Origin: Uliginosibacterium sp. 31-16
GTDB lineage: Bacteria > Pseudomonadota > Gammaproteobacteria > Burkholderiales > Rhodocyclaceae
NCBI RefSeq assembly: GCF_030730865.1
Contig: NZ_JAVALZ010000001.1
Coordinates: 310,001 to 374,000 of the forward strand
Reading direction: 5' to 3'
Length of the DNA: 64,000 nucleotides
Shown: positions 16,907 to 27,568 of the stretch, piece by piece
Layout of the letters: each line of letters starts with the position of its first letter
Position numbering within the stretch: position 1 is the first letter of the stretch
Notes under the pieces: model-generated
The model's database searches: none
What the model saw: the letters and a program-made list of their open reading frames with translations, nothing else
What the model was told of the DNA's origin: nothing
Position numbers and translations under genes: made by a program

Positions 16907-18316
16907 TCAGCGCAAGGCAAGCGTCATGCGCTTCCACGACGGGTCCTGCCAACGATAGAAGGGCGTCAGCGACTCGGGCTTGTCGGCCCAGCGCTCGACC
17001 TGCAGGCTGTCCAGACTCATCAGCTCGAAGCTCCTTTTGTAGCGGCCGTCGACGCGCACTTCGCGAGCCGTGAGCATCTGTTTGCCGCCCGGCACCCAGC
17101 CGGCGAAATCGATGTAGCCGATGTCCGGACCGTTGGCTGAAGGCGGAATCACTTCGACATACCAGCCATCTTCCCCTTTGCGGAACAGCCACAGCTCGCG
17201 CCAGGTATCCAGCGTCTGCACCGCCAACGCAAGCATCGTGTGCTGCGGGTTCGGCGCAGCGGAAGCCGGATACACGAAGCCATAGGTACAGCGCTCGAAG
17301 AGCGGGGCCTTCTGTTTCGCCTCCACGAGTTGCACGCAGGTCTCGCCGGGCTGGCCGGATCGGGTCGTCACCGCGAGCGTGGACACGGCACGCACCGCAT
17401 CGCTGGCGGCCCAGCGCACCACGCCGGCCCGCGTGGCGGCGTCGTTGTAGCTGTAGGTGTCGTCTTCGGTCAGCTCACTCTTGTTGATCGCCGCCAGATT
17501 CTCGATAGCGCGGTTCGCGGTTTCCTGCGGTGCTTCGCCCCGGCGCTGCTGCTGGTAGGCGATGCTCGCCAGCACCCCGACGCGGCGCATGAAGATGCGG
17601 TTCTTCACATGCTCCGGCAGCTTGCCGGTGTCGACGCGGCCGAGCACCTCGATGCGCCAGGTATCCAGCGTGGCGCGCTGGGTGGGCGTGAGGTCGGGGC
17701 TGACGCATTCGTGGCGAGTGAGCGCCAGCGCAGCCCGCGCCTTGAGCAGCGGAGCGCTCTGCGGCAGGGCCAGCACGCGGCGGAAGGCTTCGCCGTCGTA
17801 GCAGATCTGCACGCGGCCCTCGCGCTCGAAGCTCGTCATGCCCACACCATAGGCGGCGGCCACCTCCAGCTGCGCGGCGGTCTGCGCGTCGCGGGCCTTG
17901 TCGCCACGACTCGCCGAGGCACGCCGCGCCAGCCGGTCGGCCATGGTGCCCAGTGCGTCGAAGGCCTCCGGGCTGATCTGCTCGGCCGAAGCGGCCTTGA
18001 GGAAGGCGGCGGCGTAACCGATGCCCAGCGCCTCCTGCCCCGGGGTATCGCGCACGAACTTCATCACCGCCAGCATCTGCGGCGCATCGGCCGGCGTCAT
18101 GTCCATCTGGCGCGCCTGACTGCTGCGGATATAGCCGCCACGCTCGCGGCGGTGATCCCACACCTGCAGGAAGTCGCCCTTCTCACCGCGCACCTCCAGG
18201 CTGTCGCCCTGCCAGAGCTGGGCCTGTTGCTGGGCGGAGTCACGCGGCGCGGCGCGCAGCGCCACCTGATCCTGCGTCACGATGGCGAGCACCAGTGCGG
18301 TAGCGGCAAGCATCAT
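16907..18316 (-). CDS. protein with N-terminal SH3-like domain, function unknown
   Basis: 469 residues. A short hydrophobic start (LAATALVLAIVTQD) suggests export, followed by a bacterial SH3-like segment (VALRAAPRDSAQ, GDSLEVRGEKGDFLQVWD, GGYIRSSQ). The middle is helical and repeat-like, and the C-terminal third is beta-rich (GPDIGYIDFAGWVPGGKQML, REVRVDGRYKRSFEL). I do not recognise the rest. Its ATG overlaps the stop of the SPFH gene and its ribosome site (AAGGAGG) lies inside that gene, so the two are co-translated. Confidence 0.8.
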   Translation of the reverse strand: MMLAATALVLAIVTQDQVALRAAPRDSAQQQAQLWQGDSLEVRGEKGDFLQVWDHRRERGGYIRSSQARQMDMTPADAPQMLAVMKFVRDTPGQEALGIGYAAAFLKAASAEQISPEAFDALGTMADRLARRASASRGDKARDAQTAAQLEVAAAYGVGMTSFEREGRVQICYDGEAFRRVLALPQSAPLLKARAALALTRHECVSPDLTPTQRATLDTWRIEVLGRVDTGKLPEHVKNRIFMRRVGVLASIAYQQQRRGEAPQETANRAIENLAAINKSELTEDDTYSYNDAATRAGVVRWAASDAVRAVSTLAVTTRSGQPGETCVQLVEAKQKAPLFERCTYGFVYPASAAPNPQHTMLALAVQTLDTWRELWLFRKGEDGWYVEVIPPSANGPDIGYIDFAGWVPGGKQMLTAREVRVDGRYKRSFELMSLDSLQVERWADKPESLTPFYRWQDPSWKRMTLALR

Positions 18317-19569
18317 TCGCCTCCTTCTTCCGCAACTTGCGGGGCTTGTTGAGTCTGGGCGGGCTGGGCGCTGCCAAGCAGGTTGGCACCGATGAAACCA
18401 CTGGTGTTGGGCGGAGCGATGATCACCTGGATCTTGTCGGAGAGCTTGTCAGCCATGGTCTTCTGGATCAGCAATGGGTGTTTGCTGATCAGCGCACCGT
18501 CGCGCTCCAGCTGCGCAGTGGAAGCCTTGCCGATTACCTCGACGCGATAGGCTTCAGCATCCGCCAGCTTCTGGCGCGAGGCGGCTTCGCCACCAGCCTC
18601 GATCTTGCGCGCTTCGGCGTTCGCCTCGGCGCCCTTGATACGGCTGATCTTCTCGGCATCGGCTTCGAGCTGGCGCTGCTGGATCTGCTTCTCCTTGAAC
18701 GGCAGCACGTGCTTCATGGACTCGGCCTGCGCCTTGGCGGCGATGATCTGCTCGTTGCCGGCCGCCTCGGCCGCCTTCTCACGACGCACCGCGTCGGCCT
18801 GGCTTTCCAGCTCGGTCTGCTTGACCCGCTTTTCCTTGAGCTCGAGCGTGTAGCGCATCTTCTGGGTTTCCAGCTCCTCGCTCAGCAACTGGTCCAGCCC
18901 GCGCCGGTAATCCGCCGGCAGATCCACCTTGCCCATCATCACGCCCTTGAGCAGGATGCCGTCGGCAGCGAGCTTGGGCTTGAGCTCGGTCTCGATCGCC
19001 TGCTGGATTTCGCCGCGCTTGGTCGAGAAGATTTCGCGCACCGTGTAGCGCGTGAAGGTCTTGTAGATCACCCCCTGCACTTCCGGCTCCACTACTTCGC
19101 CACCGATGTCTGCCGGCAGATTGCGCACGGTGCTGGCAAGCTTCGCCGGGTCCAGCGCGTAGCGGATCGAGATTTCCACGCCCAGCGACATGCCCTCGAC
19201 CGACTGGAACGGTGCCGGGCCATCGGCCTGCGCACTGCGCACCGCGCGATACATCTGGTCGTGCAGCGGATACGTCTGCAGGCGATGCAGACCGGGGATG
19301 ACGAGGATGGAGCCATCGGTGATTTCGGTGACCGCGCCGGTGAGCTGATTCACGCGCAGACCGGCCTCACCGCGTGCCACCGTGCCGATCGGCGGATGCT
19401 TAACGACGGCATAGCCGGCGAGGCCAACTGCGCCAACGATGAGCAGCGGGCGGACTGCGCCACGCATGTTCCGCCCGGCGCCCGCAACAGCCGGGCCTGC
19501 CTGACGGGAGAAGCGGGAAAAGGCGATGCGCAGGCTGCGGGTCAGATTGTTCAGGCGGGGCAGTTCCAT
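18313..19569 (-). CDS. SPFH/Band 7 (prohibitin/stomatin-like) membrane protein
   Basis: 418 residues with GGAGG before the ATG. One helix near residues 42-60 (PLLIVGAVGLAGYAVV), then an SPFH domain (GTVARGEAGLRV, ILVIPGLHRL, SLGVEISIRYAL, YTVREIFSTKRGEI). A long charged coiled coil of about 150 residues (EKRVKQTELESQADAVRREK onward) and a Gln/Pro tail follow. Such proteins form large ring assemblies at membrane microdomains. Its partner here is the coupled SH3-like protein, suggesting an envelope scaffold; the pathway is unknown. Confidence 0.9.
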   Translation of the reverse strand: MELPRLNNLTRSLRIAFSRFSRQAGPAVAGAGRNMRGAVRPLLIVGAVGLAGYAVVKHPPIGTVARGEAGLRVNQLTGAVTEITDGSILVIPGLHRLQTYPLHDQMYRAVRSAQADGPAPFQSVEGMSLGVEISIRYALDPAKLASTVRNLPADIGGEVVEPEVQGVIYKTFTRYTVREIFSTKRGEIQQAIETELKPKLAADGILLKGVMMGKVDLPADYRRGLDQLLSEELETQKMRYTLELKEKRVKQTELESQADAVRREKAAEAAGNEQIIAAKAQAESMKHVLPFKEKQIQQRQLEADAEKISRIKGAEANAEARKIEAGGEAASRQKLADAEAYRVEVIGKASTAQLERDGALISKHPLLIQKTMADKLSDKIQVIIAPPNTSGFIGANLLGSAQPAQTQQAPQVAEEGGE

Positions 19570-19761
19570 GATGTCCTCCAGAGTGGCTTGAATGGTGGCG
19601 GCAGTACTTGTGCCGTGGTGTCATCATGGTTGCGGGGGTGACGAGCACTCAATCGTGCCGCCGGGCCTCTTGCTTCCGGCCTCGGAAGAAATCTTCACAA
19701 CCATGCTCGCGGGGTGGAATGCAGGGATAATCGCCACAGTGCCTGCGCAGCGGAGAAGCAG

Positions 19762-20481
19762 ATGTTCAAAGTAGCCGTCATCGAAGACGACATCCCGACC
19801 AGCAACCAGCTCAAAAGCTGGATCGAGGCGGCCAAGCCGGAGATCCGCGTCGATCAGTGGTTCTCGCGCGACGAGGCGGAGGCGGCAATTGCCCGCGAGC
19901 ATTACGACGCGGTGGTGCTGGACATCGAACTGGGCCGCGAACGCCATGCGGGGGTGGCCATCATCAATGCCATCAACAAGGCGGGCGGGGATTCCCAGGG
20001 CACTCCCGTGCTGGTCGTCTCAGCGATGCCTGCGGCGATCTATCGCAGCATCATGAAGGCGCTGGACGCGTGGGATTACCTGCAGAAAACCAGCTTCGGG
20101 GAGAGTGACTTCATCGACACCTTCCTCGACATCCTGCGCACCGTGAAAGCACGCAATGGCAGGGCTGAACCCGCAGCCACCAGGCCGTGCGATGATCTGT
20201 CCATCGACCCGCTGCGCCAGGGTGCCACGCTGTGGCGCGGCCAGCGCGTGAACCTGCCGCTCACCGCGCAGCGCATCCTGCTGGCGCTGTACGAGCACAA
20301 GGGCCAGGTGGTGTCCTACGAGCAGCTCTTCGAAGTAGTGAAGAGCGGGCGCAATCGCGACAACATCCGCAAGCATGTCAGCACCATCCGCGAAGCCTTC
20401 CGCGAACTCGACGAGAAATTCGACGCCATCGAAAACGTGCCGATGCGCGGCTTCCGCTGGGCCACCGAGGAGCGCGGCTGA
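19762..20481 (+). CDS. response regulator with winged-helix output
   Basis: About 239 residues from ATG 19762 (GGAGAAGC upstream). The receiver is divergent: VIEDDIPTSNQL, VVLDIELGRERH for the phospho-Asp and LQKTSFGESDF for the Lys. The C-terminal domain is winged-helix-like (LTAQRILLALYEHKGQVVSYEQLF, NIRKHVSTIREAF, MRGFRWA). The kinase gene follows with TGATG overlap. It faces the SPFH operon across about 190 bases, so it may control it. Confidence 0.9.
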   Translation: MFKVAVIEDDIPTSNQLKSWIEAAKPEIRVDQWFSRDEAEAAIAREHYDAVVLDIELGRERHAGVAIINAINKAGGDSQGTPVLVVSAMPAAIYRSIMKALDAWDYLQKTSFGESDFIDTFLDILRTVKARNGRAEPAATRPCDDLSIDPLRQGATLWRGQRVNLPLTAQRILLALYEHKGQVVSYEQLFEVVKSGRNRDNIRKHVSTIREAFRELDEKFDAIENVPMRGFRWATEERG

Positions 20482-22550
20482 TGGCGCGCCTGTTTGCATG
20501 GCTGGCGTCGTTCAGGCTCAGAACGCTGTTTCGTGCCATCTTCCTGCTGCTTGCCGGTGCCACGCTGGCACTGGCGCTGGCGGTTCTGCGCGAGGAAAAG
20601 CAGCAGAGCTTCGACAACTACCGGGACAGTTTCGCCAAGACCCGCGACCAGATCGCCGCACGACTGCGCCACCCCACCGGCCAGCTGGCGCTGCTCAATC
20701 CGCAATCCAGCGGCCAGCAGGTCACGCCGCTGCGCCCGCTGTTGCTGCCCTACGCCGCACTGGACGTGGACGAGCAGAACAAGGTGCGCAACGCTGTCGA
20801 CATGGCCGGCTGCGCGGTGCACTACCCGAATGACGCCAGCCTGTGCGTGGCCGTCGGCAGCAATCCCTGGGCCGGCGCCTTCGTGTATGCCGCCGGACGC
20901 TTCGCCAGCTCGACGCTGGTGCCGCACGAACACGGTGATCGTTATCTCACGGGAGCCCATCGTCTGCGCATCCAGCTTTCCCTGCGCGGGCAGGATTACC
21001 GCTGGCTCGCGCCAGTGGAACTGGAAGGCGGTGGCACGGCTCAGCCCGGCAAACTCTTGCGCGGGCGCCTCACCGGCTTCACCGAAATCCCTGACGGCGA
21101 TTACGTATTCACCCGCCCGCAACGCGAATTCCGCGGCTGGATCTGGCAATCCGCGGCCTGCCTGCCGGGCCGGACCGTGGCGCCGGACTGCGAGCGCGAG
21201 GTCTTCTACGCGATCCGTCTGCCGGTGGAGCTGCTGCGCGAAGAGCTGATGGACAAGCGCCGGCCGGTGTGGCCACCCGCCGACATGAATGACATCCGGG
21301 TTCAGCTGCAGGTGTTCGCACCGCAAGCAGACAAGCCCATGTTCGACAGCAACAGCGCCGACGCGCGGGCGCCCTTCCTGCTCGCCGACCTGCAAAGCCT
21401 GCTCCTGCCCGGCGAAACCCTGCGCATCCGCAAGGCCGGTGATGATCACGCGCCGGACCTGCTGCACATGCTCGGCGAGGAGGCCAGCAGCGAGCCGATC
21501 TCGCCGCTCCTGCTTGGCCTGATCCGCCGCCTGCCGGTGGATAGCAGCGCCTTCCCGCTGGAGACCCGTGAAGAGATCGCCACGCCGGTCGGCCGCTTCG
21601 AGCTGATCCTCACGGGTGACGCACGCAGTGCCAACCGCATCCTCGCCCGCGCCGCCACCCGCGTCGCATGGTTCGTCGCTGCCATGCTGGGGGCCATCTT
21701 CCTCGCCTGGTTCGCCATCGAACTGGGCATCATCCGGCGCATCGCGGTACTGACGCGCCGGGCACAATCGGTGCACAAATCCATCAGCGCCAGCGAAGGG
21801 CTGGAGCAGCTCAACGTGGCCGATCTGCGCAGTGGCGACGAACTGGGGATTCTTGCCAGTTGTCTGCACGAGTTGCTGCGCCGGGTACGCGAGGACATGG
21901 CCCGCGAGCAGATCCGCGCCGCGCAGGAGCGCGACATGTGGCATGCGGTCGGCCACGAAATCATGTCGCCGCTGCAATCCCTGCTGGCCCTGCATCCTGG
22001 CAGCAGTGATCCGGAGCAGCGCTATCTGGCGCGCATGCAGCAGGCGGTGCGCGTGCTCTATGGCGCAGCCTCGCCCAGCGAAGCCTTCGAGGTCAGCCAG
22101 TTGCAGGTGGCCAGCGTTGATCTGGATGCCTTCCTGCAGGCTGTTGCGCACAACGCTCCGGGCGTCGGCATCACCGACGTGCACTACACGCCGGCCGCGA
22201 AACCGATCGCCGTGCGCGCCGACGAATTCGCCCTGGAAGACGTGGTCACCCACGTGCTCAACAATGCCCAACGCTTGCGCACACCGGGCAGCCCGATCAG
22301 CCTGGGCCTGGAAAGCGGAGAAACGTCAGTGCGCGTGTGCATCCGCAATCAGGGGCCGCAGATTGCAGCGGAGATGCTGGAGAAGATCTTCGAGTACGGA
22401 GTCTCGGATCAGGCCGAGGCCGGTGCTGCAGGCAGCCGCGGTCAGGGCCTGTTTGTGGCCCGCACCTACATGGCCAAGATGGGCGGCACGATCAGCGCCC
22501 GCAACACGGCCGACGGAGTCGAGTTCGTGCTGGAACTGCAGCGGAGTTGA
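20481..22550 (+). CDS. atypical membrane sensor histidine kinase
   Basis: 689 residues. A first helix (about 15-38), a large 400-residue extracytoplasmic domain with no family I recognise, a second helix (WFVAAMLGAIFLAWFAIELGII), HAMP-like linker, then a phospho-acceptor region WHAVGHEIMSPLQSLL. The ATPase has VTHVLNNAQRL (N box) and GAAGSRGQGLFVARTYMAKMGG (G boxes). The H-box HEIMSPLQ departs from the usual HELRTPL. It is coupled to the preceding regulator. Confidence 0.9.
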   Translation: MARLFAWLASFRLRTLFRAIFLLLAGATLALALAVLREEKQQSFDNYRDSFAKTRDQIAARLRHPTGQLALLNPQSSGQQVTPLRPLLLPYAALDVDEQNKVRNAVDMAGCAVHYPNDASLCVAVGSNPWAGAFVYAAGRFASSTLVPHEHGDRYLTGAHRLRIQLSLRGQDYRWLAPVELEGGGTAQPGKLLRGRLTGFTEIPDGDYVFTRPQREFRGWIWQSAACLPGRTVAPDCEREVFYAIRLPVELLREELMDKRRPVWPPADMNDIRVQLQVFAPQADKPMFDSNSADARAPFLLADLQSLLLPGETLRIRKAGDDHAPDLLHMLGEEASSEPISPLLLGLIRRLPVDSSAFPLETREEIATPVGRFELILTGDARSANRILARAATRVAWFVAAMLGAIFLAWFAIELGIIRRIAVLTRRAQSVHKSISASEGLEQLNVADLRSGDELGILASCLHELLRRVREDMAREQIRAAQERDMWHAVGHEIMSPLQSLLALHPGSSDPEQRYLARMQQAVRVLYGAASPSEAFEVSQLQVASVDLDAFLQAVAHNAPGVGITDVHYTPAAKPIAVRADEFALEDVVTHVLNNAQRLRTPGSPISLGLESGETSVRVCIRNQGPQIAAEMLEKIFEYGVSDQAEAGAAGSRGQGLFVARTYMAKMGGTISARNTADGVEFVLELQRS

Positions 22551-22690
22551 ATTCAAACTGCCTGAAGAGCCGCCTGCAGCGGACCTCTGCAGCCACCCTG
22601 CCGGCAGAAGCAGGAGGGGCGGGCCTGTACACCAGACCCGCCCCAAGAGGCACTACACACGCGGGTCTTCAGCCCATGCCGAACAGCCCG

Positions 22691-24247
22691 TCAGCCCGCA
22701 ACGCTGCTGCGGATCAGGTGATCGAAGGCCGACAGCGACGCCTTCGCGCCCTCGCCCATGGCGATGATGATCTGCTTGTAGGGCACCGTCGTGCAGTCAC
22801 CGGCCGCGAACACGCCAGGCACCGAGGTCTGGCCCTTGGCATCAACTTCGATCTCGCCGCGCGGTGACAGGTTCACCACGCCCTTGAGCCAGTCGGTGTT
22901 CGGCACCAGCCCGATCTGCACGAAGATGCCTTCCAGCTCGACGTGCTGCACGTCACCGCTGACCCGATCCTTGTAGTTCAGGCCATTCACCTTGTCGGTG
23001 CCGGTCACCTGCGTGGTTTGCGCCGAGGTGATGATCGTCACGTTGGGCAGGCTGCGCAGCTTGTTCTGCAGCACAGCATCGGCGCGCAGCACGCTATCGA
23101 ACTCCAGCAAGGTAACGTGCGCCACGATGCCGGCCAGATCAATCGCCGCTTCAACGCCGGAGTTGCCACCGCCGATCACCGCCACGCGCTTGCCCTTGAA
23201 CAAGGGACCGTCGCAGTGCGGGCAGTAAGCCACGCCCTTGGTGCGGAACTCGGCCTCACCCGGCACGTTCATGTTGCGCCAGCGCGCACCGGTACTGAGG
23301 ATCACGGTCTTGCTCTTCAGGACCGCACCATTTTCCAGCGTGATCTCCACGCCGCCCTCGACCGGCTTGAGCGCCTGCGCCCGCTGCAGGTTCATGATGT
23401 CGACACCGTATTCCTTGACGTGTTCCTCCAGCGCCATCGCCAGCTTCGGACCTTCGGTGGCCTTCACCGAAATGAAGTTCTCGATGCCCAGCGTGTCCAT
23501 CACCTGACCGCCGAAACGCTCGGCGACCACGCCGGTACGGATGCCCTTGCGCGCTGCATACACCGCCGCCGCCGAACCGGCCGGGCCACCGCCCACCACC
23601 AGCACGTCGAAAGGCGCCTTGGCGTTGAGTTTCTCGGCGTCCCGCGCGGAGGCGTTGGTATCGAGTTTGGCGAGGATTTCTTCCAGCGTCATGCGCCCCT
23701 GGCCGAAGAGTTCGCCGTTCAGATAGACAGCCGGCACGCCCATGATCTGGCGCGCTTCGATCTCGGACTGGAACAGCGCGCCATCAATCATCGTGCTGCG
23801 GACATTCGGGTTCAGCACCGCCATCAGGTTCAGGGCTTGCACCACGTCCGGACAGTTATGACACGACAGCGAGATGAAGACCTCAAAGTCGTAGTGGCCC
23901 GGCAATCCCTTGATCTGCTCGATGACCTCCGCTTCGACCTTGGGCGGATGGCCGCCTGCCTGCAGCAGCGCCAGCACCAGAGAAGTGAATTCATGGCCGA
24001 GCGGAATGCCGGCAAAGCGGATGCCCATGTTCGTGCCGACGCGCTGCACCGCGAAAGAGGGCTTGCGCGGGCTGGAGGCCGGGTCTTCGCGCAGGCTGAT
24101 CTTGGCGGACAGCGACGCGATCTCTTCGAGCAGTGCGCGCACCTCGGCGGACTTGGCGCTCTCGTCCAGTGCAGCGACGAGTTCGATGGGTTGTTGCAAG
24201 CGGGTGAGATAGCCTTGCAATTGGGTCTTGAGGGTGGCGTCCAGCAT
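22691..24247 (-). CDS. ahpF: alkyl hydroperoxide reductase subunit F
   Basis: 518 residues, close to the E. coli protein. The tandem thioredoxin-like N-terminal domain has the CxxC of LSCHNCPD; the flavoprotein part has [19 protein letters not shown], redox-active [30 protein letters not shown] and [16 protein letters not shown]. It passes NADH electrons to AhpC. GGAG precedes the ATG. ahpC lies about 200 bases upstream on the same strand. Confidence 0.97.
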   Translation of the reverse strand: MLDATLKTQLQGYLTRLQQPIELVAALDESAKSAEVRALLEEIASLSAKISLREDPASSPRKPSFAVQRVGTNMGIRFAGIPLGHEFTSLVLALLQAGGHPPKVEAEVIEQIKGLPGHYDFEVFISLSCHNCPDVVQALNLMAVLNPNVRSTMIDGALFQSEIEARQIMGVPAVYLNGELFGQGRMTLEEILAKLDTNASARDAEKLNAKAPFDVLVVGGGPAGSAAAVYAARKGIRTGVVAERFGGQVMDTLGIENFISVKATEGPKLAMALEEHVKEYGVDIMNLQRAQALKPVEGGVEITLENGAVLKSKTVILSTGARWRNMNVPGEAEFRTKGVAYCPHCDGPLFKGKRVAVIGGGNSGVEAAIDLAGIVAHVTLLEFDSVLRADAVLQNKLRSLPNVTIITSAQTTQVTGTDKVNGLNYKDRVSGDVQHVELEGIFVQIGLVPNTDWLKGVVNLSPRGEIEVDAKGQTSVPGVFAAGDCTTVPYKQIIIAMGEGAKASLSAFDHLIRSSVAG

Positions 24248-24451
24248 GGTCAGCTCCGATCTTCAGTGAAATTCATCATGCCTGCTCTGGCAACGTGGTT
24301 TTTTCGCGGCAAGCCATCCAATGTCTCAGCCGGCTTGTGTGAAAGCAGGCTCAGAGATGGGATTTCCAGGGAATTTGCGTCAAAGGTGCTGGCCGCACCC
24401 GCTCAGACGAGAGAGGGTGCCGTCGCGAAGCGCGGCCAGCGGGACTGCTCT

Positions 24452-25015
24452 TTAGATCTTGCCGACGAGGTCCAGCGAAGGAGCGAGGGTCGCATCACCT
24501 TCGTTCCACTTGGCCGGGCAGACTTCACCCGGGTGGCTGGCCACGTACTGGGCGGCCTTCACCTTGCGCAGCAGCTCGGAGGCGTCACGACCCACGCCAC
24601 CAGCGTTGATTTCGACGATCTGGATCTTGCCTTCCGGGTCGAGCACGAAAGTGCCGCGATCAGCCAGACCGGCTTCCTCGATCATCACGCCGAAGTTGCG
24701 GGTGATGGTGCCGGTCGGGTCGCCAATCATCGGGTAGTTGATCTTCTTGATCGTGTCCGAAGTGTCGTGCCAGGCCTTGTGGGTGAAGTGGGTGTCGGTG
24801 GAAACGGAATACACCTCGACGCTCAGCTTCTGGAACTCCGGATACACGTCAGCCAGGTCGCCCAGCTCGGTCGGGCAGACAAAGGTGAAGTCAGCCGGGT
24901 AGAAGAACACGATCGACCACTTGCCCTTCAGATCGGCGTCCGAGACGGGCACGAACTTGCCGTTGTGGTAGGCGGTGGCATTGAAAGGCTTGACGCTGGA
25001 ATTGATGTAGGACAT
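24452..25015 (-). CDS. ahpC: alkyl hydroperoxide reductase subunit C (peroxiredoxin)
   Basis: 187 residues from ATG 25015 with AGGAG upstream; the longer frame to 25120 runs through the promoter. Peroxidatic Cys in [19 protein letters not shown] and resolving Cys in [10 protein letters not shown] mark a typical 2-Cys peroxiredoxin. It reduces hydrogen and organic peroxides with AhpF. A possible OxyR site lies about 100 bases upstream. Confidence 0.97.
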   Translation of the reverse strand: MSYINSSVKPFNATAYHNGKFVPVSDADLKGKWSIVFFYPADFTFVCPTELGDLADVYPEFQKLSVEVYSVSTDTHFTHKAWHDTSDTIKKINYPMIGDPTGTITRNFGVMIEEAGLADRGTFVLDPEGKIQIVEINAGGVGRDASELLRKVKAAQYVASHPGEVCPAKWNEGDATLAPSLDLVGKI

Positions 25016-25112
25016 GGCTCTGGGCTCCTGAAATTGAATGTTGTCGGAAGCGACAGGAGCCATCCTACGGACAGCTCTGCGATAGATCCAATTTAACAAC
25101 ACAAGAATTGCC

Positions 25113-25127
25113 ATAGCCAAACACTAT
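25113..25127. promoter_or_regulatory. possible OxyR half-site upstream of ahpC
   Basis: ATAG-N7-CTAT, half of the four-part OxyR pattern, centred about 105 bases before the ahpC start. The second half is poorly matched, so this is tentative. Confidence 0.35.
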
Positions 25128-25247
25128 CATCACCTCGCACTACTCCAGCCATTTCCTCTCAATAGCATCAAAGGTTGCCGCAAAAAGTCGACACGAACGC
25201 CTGTATGATGCAAAGACCCTACAGACAGACCCGTTTCAGGCTTCCAG

Positions 25248-25625
25248 ATGCTTAAAAAGCACACTGCCTGCATCCTTCGTGTTGCGCTATTCGCCGCGTT
25301 CATCAACGTGCTGGCGCCCACCGTTTCCTACCTCCTTGCTGCGTCTGCCGGCAAGCAGGTGGTTGAGATCTGCACGTCTTTCGGTCTCAAGAAAGTTCTT
25401 GTTGATCCCGCCTCCGGGCATTCCGATCATGGGCACGGACAGAGCGCACGCTGTCAGTTCTGTCTTGCCAGTCAGGATGCCGTCGCGTTCATCCTGCCTC
25501 CGTCCCCCGCCCTTTCCGTCGTGCCGAAGCCCGGTGCGCCGATCAGCACCTCCGCGACACCTACTGATGTCCGCAAACGCTGGGCAGAGGGTCGCCCGCG
25601 AGCTCCACCAGCCATCACGGCGTAA
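25248..25625 (+). CDS. DUF2946 small exported protein
   Basis: 125 residues. An N-terminal hydrophobic signal/anchor (ACILRVALFAAFINVLAP) is followed by VVEICTSFGLKKV, a His-rich GHSDHGHGQS stretch and CQFCLAS, the pattern of DUF2946 proteins often found near copper-handling genes. His and Cys suggest metal binding (inference). It lies just upstream of the cytochrome bd genes on the same strand. Confidence 0.75.
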   Translation: MLKKHTACILRVALFAAFINVLAPTVSYLLAASAGKQVVEICTSFGLKKVLVDPASGHSDHGHGQSARCQFCLASQDAVAFILPPSPALSVVPKPGAPISTSATPTDVRKRWAEGRPRAPPAITA

Positions 25626-25737
25626 GTCCTCACTGCATTGACGCGTGCCCGGGCCTGCCCACGCACGCGTGTTCTGCCCTGCACATCGCCGGCGCTCAGC
25701 GCGATGTGTCAGGCGGCTTATTCGCGAAGGACCCGGA

Positions 25738-26001
25738 ATGACACCAACCCAAGATGATCTGCATTCGGAAAGCGGAGCCACCGCGCCCCGCCGGAAAACC
25801 TGGCGCTCACCGCTCAAGCGCGAAATTGCGCTGGCCCTGCTGCTCAAGCTGGTCCTGCTGATGGGCATCAAGACGATGTTTTTCAGCCACCCAATCGGCA
25901 AGCAGGAAGCGGCTCAACGTCTGGGCGCCATGATCGACGGTGGCCGTGCGCCTGCCACCCCGGCTTCTTTGCAACTTACTGACAAAACGGAGCAAAAATG
26001 A
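25738..26001 (+). CDS. cydP: cytochrome bd-associated small subunit CydP
   Basis: 87 residues from ATG 25738 (AAGGAC upstream). One helix in [24 protein letters not shown] followed by [14 protein letters not shown], the CydP pattern. Its TGA overlaps the cydA ATG (ATGA), tying it to the oxidase. CydP is an accessory membrane peptide of bd-type oxidases in proteobacteria. Confidence 0.88.
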   Translation: MTPTQDDLHSESGATAPRRKTWRSPLKREIALALLLKLVLLMGIKTMFFSHPIGKQEAAQRLGAMIDGGRAPATPASLQLTDKTEQK

Positions 26002-27566
26002 TTGAAGAATCCGTTGTAAGCCTGTCGCGCCTGCAGTTTGCGGCGACGGCGTTCTATCACTTCCTGTTTGTCCCGCTGACGCTCGGGATGTCCTTCCTGC
26101 TGGCCATCATGGAGACCGTCTATGTGATGACCGGCAAGGAGATCTACCGGGACATGACCAAGTTCTGGGGCAAGCTTTTCGGCATCAATTTCGCGCTCGG
26201 GGTAACCACCGGACTGACCATGGAGTTCCAGTTCGGCACCAACTGGGCTTACTACTCGCACTATGTTGGTGACATCTTCGGAGCTCCGCTGGCGATTGAG
26301 GGACTGCTGGCCTTTTTCCTGGAGTCAACCTTCGTTGGTCTGTTCTTCTTTGGCTGGGATCGCCTGAGCAAGGTTGGCCACCTGACGGTGACCTACCTCG
26401 TGGCCATCGGCTCCAACCTCTCGGCGGTGCTGATCCTGATCGCCAATGCCTGGATGCAGAACCCGATCGGTGCCGATTTCAACCCGGTTACGATGCGCAT
26501 GGAGATGCTCAGTTTCTGGGATCTGATTTTCAACCCGGTCGCACAGTCGAAATTCGTGCACACCATCAGCGCGGGTTACGTCACGGGTTCTGCCTTCGTG
26601 CTGGGGGTGAGCGCCTGGTATCTGCTCAAGGGGCGCGACGTGGAGTTCGCCCGCCGCTCCTTCCGCATCGCGGCCTCCTTTGGTCTTGCATCAGCCCTGT
26701 CGGTGATCGTGCTGGGAGATGAGTCCGGCTACCACGCGGCCGAGACCCAGGAAACCAAACTCGCGGCCATGGAAGCCATGTGGGAAACCGAGCCTGCGCC
26801 AGCCGGCCTGACCCTGTTTGGAATCCCGGATGAAAAGAACCGCACCACCCATGCCGAGATCAAGATCCCGTACGTAATGGGCCTGATCGGCACACGCAGT
26901 ACCGACAAGGTGATTCCGGGCATCGACGAGCTGGAGAAGAAGATCGCTGCGCGTATCGACAATGGGGTCCTTGCGGTCAAGGCGCTCGAAGCATTGCGGA
27001 AGGACCCGAAAAACACCGAGTTGCTGGCGCGCTTCACGGCAGTGAAGGCGGATCTGGGCTATGGCCTGCTGCTCAAGAAGTATGTCGCCGATGTCAGCCT
27101 GGCCACCCCGGAAATGAAGGCCCGCGCGGTGGATGATGCTATCCCCGCAGTGGCACCGCTGTTCTGGAGTTTCCGGGCCATGGTGGGTTTGTCGCTGGTG
27201 TTCCTGAGTCTCTTCGTGCTCTCGTTCTGGTTCGCCGCGCGCAACACCTTCATGCAGAAGAAGTGGCTGCTGAAATGGGCCGTGTGGGGCATCCCGCTGC
27301 CCTGGATTGCCTGCGAACTGGGCTGGTTCGTCGCGGAATATGGCCGTCAGCCCTGGACCATTCACGGCGTACTGCCGACCCATCTTTCCACCTCGGCTCT
27401 GTCGGCGGGCAGCCTGTGGTTCTCGCTGTCGGGCTTCCTGGCGTTCTACACCCTGTTGCTGATTGCCGAGCTGTATCTGATGTTCAAGTACGCGCGCCTC
27501 GGCCCGGCCAGTCTGGGAACCGGGAGTTACCACCTCGAAAATGCTGCTGAAGCGAAGGGAGCCTGA
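25998..27566 (+). CDS. cydA: cytochrome bd ubiquinol oxidase subunit I
   Basis: 522 residues, the same length as E. coli CydA. Haem and quinol-site landmarks: [13 protein letters not shown] (haem b595 His), [16 protein letters not shown] (Glu), [13 protein letters not shown], and a long Q-loop (about residues 255-385) as in the L-type subfamily. It oxidises ubiquinol and reduces O2 with high affinity, and resists NO, which fits the NO-defence genes in the same window. Confidence 0.98.
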   Translation: MIEESVVSLSRLQFAATAFYHFLFVPLTLGMSFLLAIMETVYVMTGKEIYRDMTKFWGKLFGINFALGVTTGLTMEFQFGTNWAYYSHYVGDIFGAPLAIEGLLAFFLESTFVGLFFFGWDRLSKVGHLTVTYLVAIGSNLSAVLILIANAWMQNPIGADFNPVTMRMEMLSFWDLIFNPVAQSKFVHTISAGYVTGSAFVLGVSAWYLLKGRDVEFARRSFRIAASFGLASALSVIVLGDESGYHAAETQETKLAAMEAMWETEPAPAGLTLFGIPDEKNRTTHAEIKIPYVMGLIGTRSTDKVIPGIDELEKKIAARIDNGVLAVKALEALRKDPKNTELLARFTAVKADLGYGLLLKKYVADVSLATPEMKARAVDDAIPAVAPLFWSFRAMVGLSLVFLSLFVLSFWFAARNTFMQKKWLLKWAVWGIPLPWIACELGWFVAEYGRQPWTIHGVLPTHLSTSALSAGSLWFSLSGFLAFYTLLLIAELYLMFKYARLGPASLGTGSYHLENAAEAKGA

Positions 27567-27568
27567 AC

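Noticed and set aside
20316-22271. 651-codon open frame opposite the histidine kinase
   Set aside because: Antisense shadow of a clear kinase gene.
22943-25096. 717-codon open frame opposite ahpF and ahpC
   Set aside because: High-GC antisense shadow with His/Arg/Leu-rich composition and no domain.
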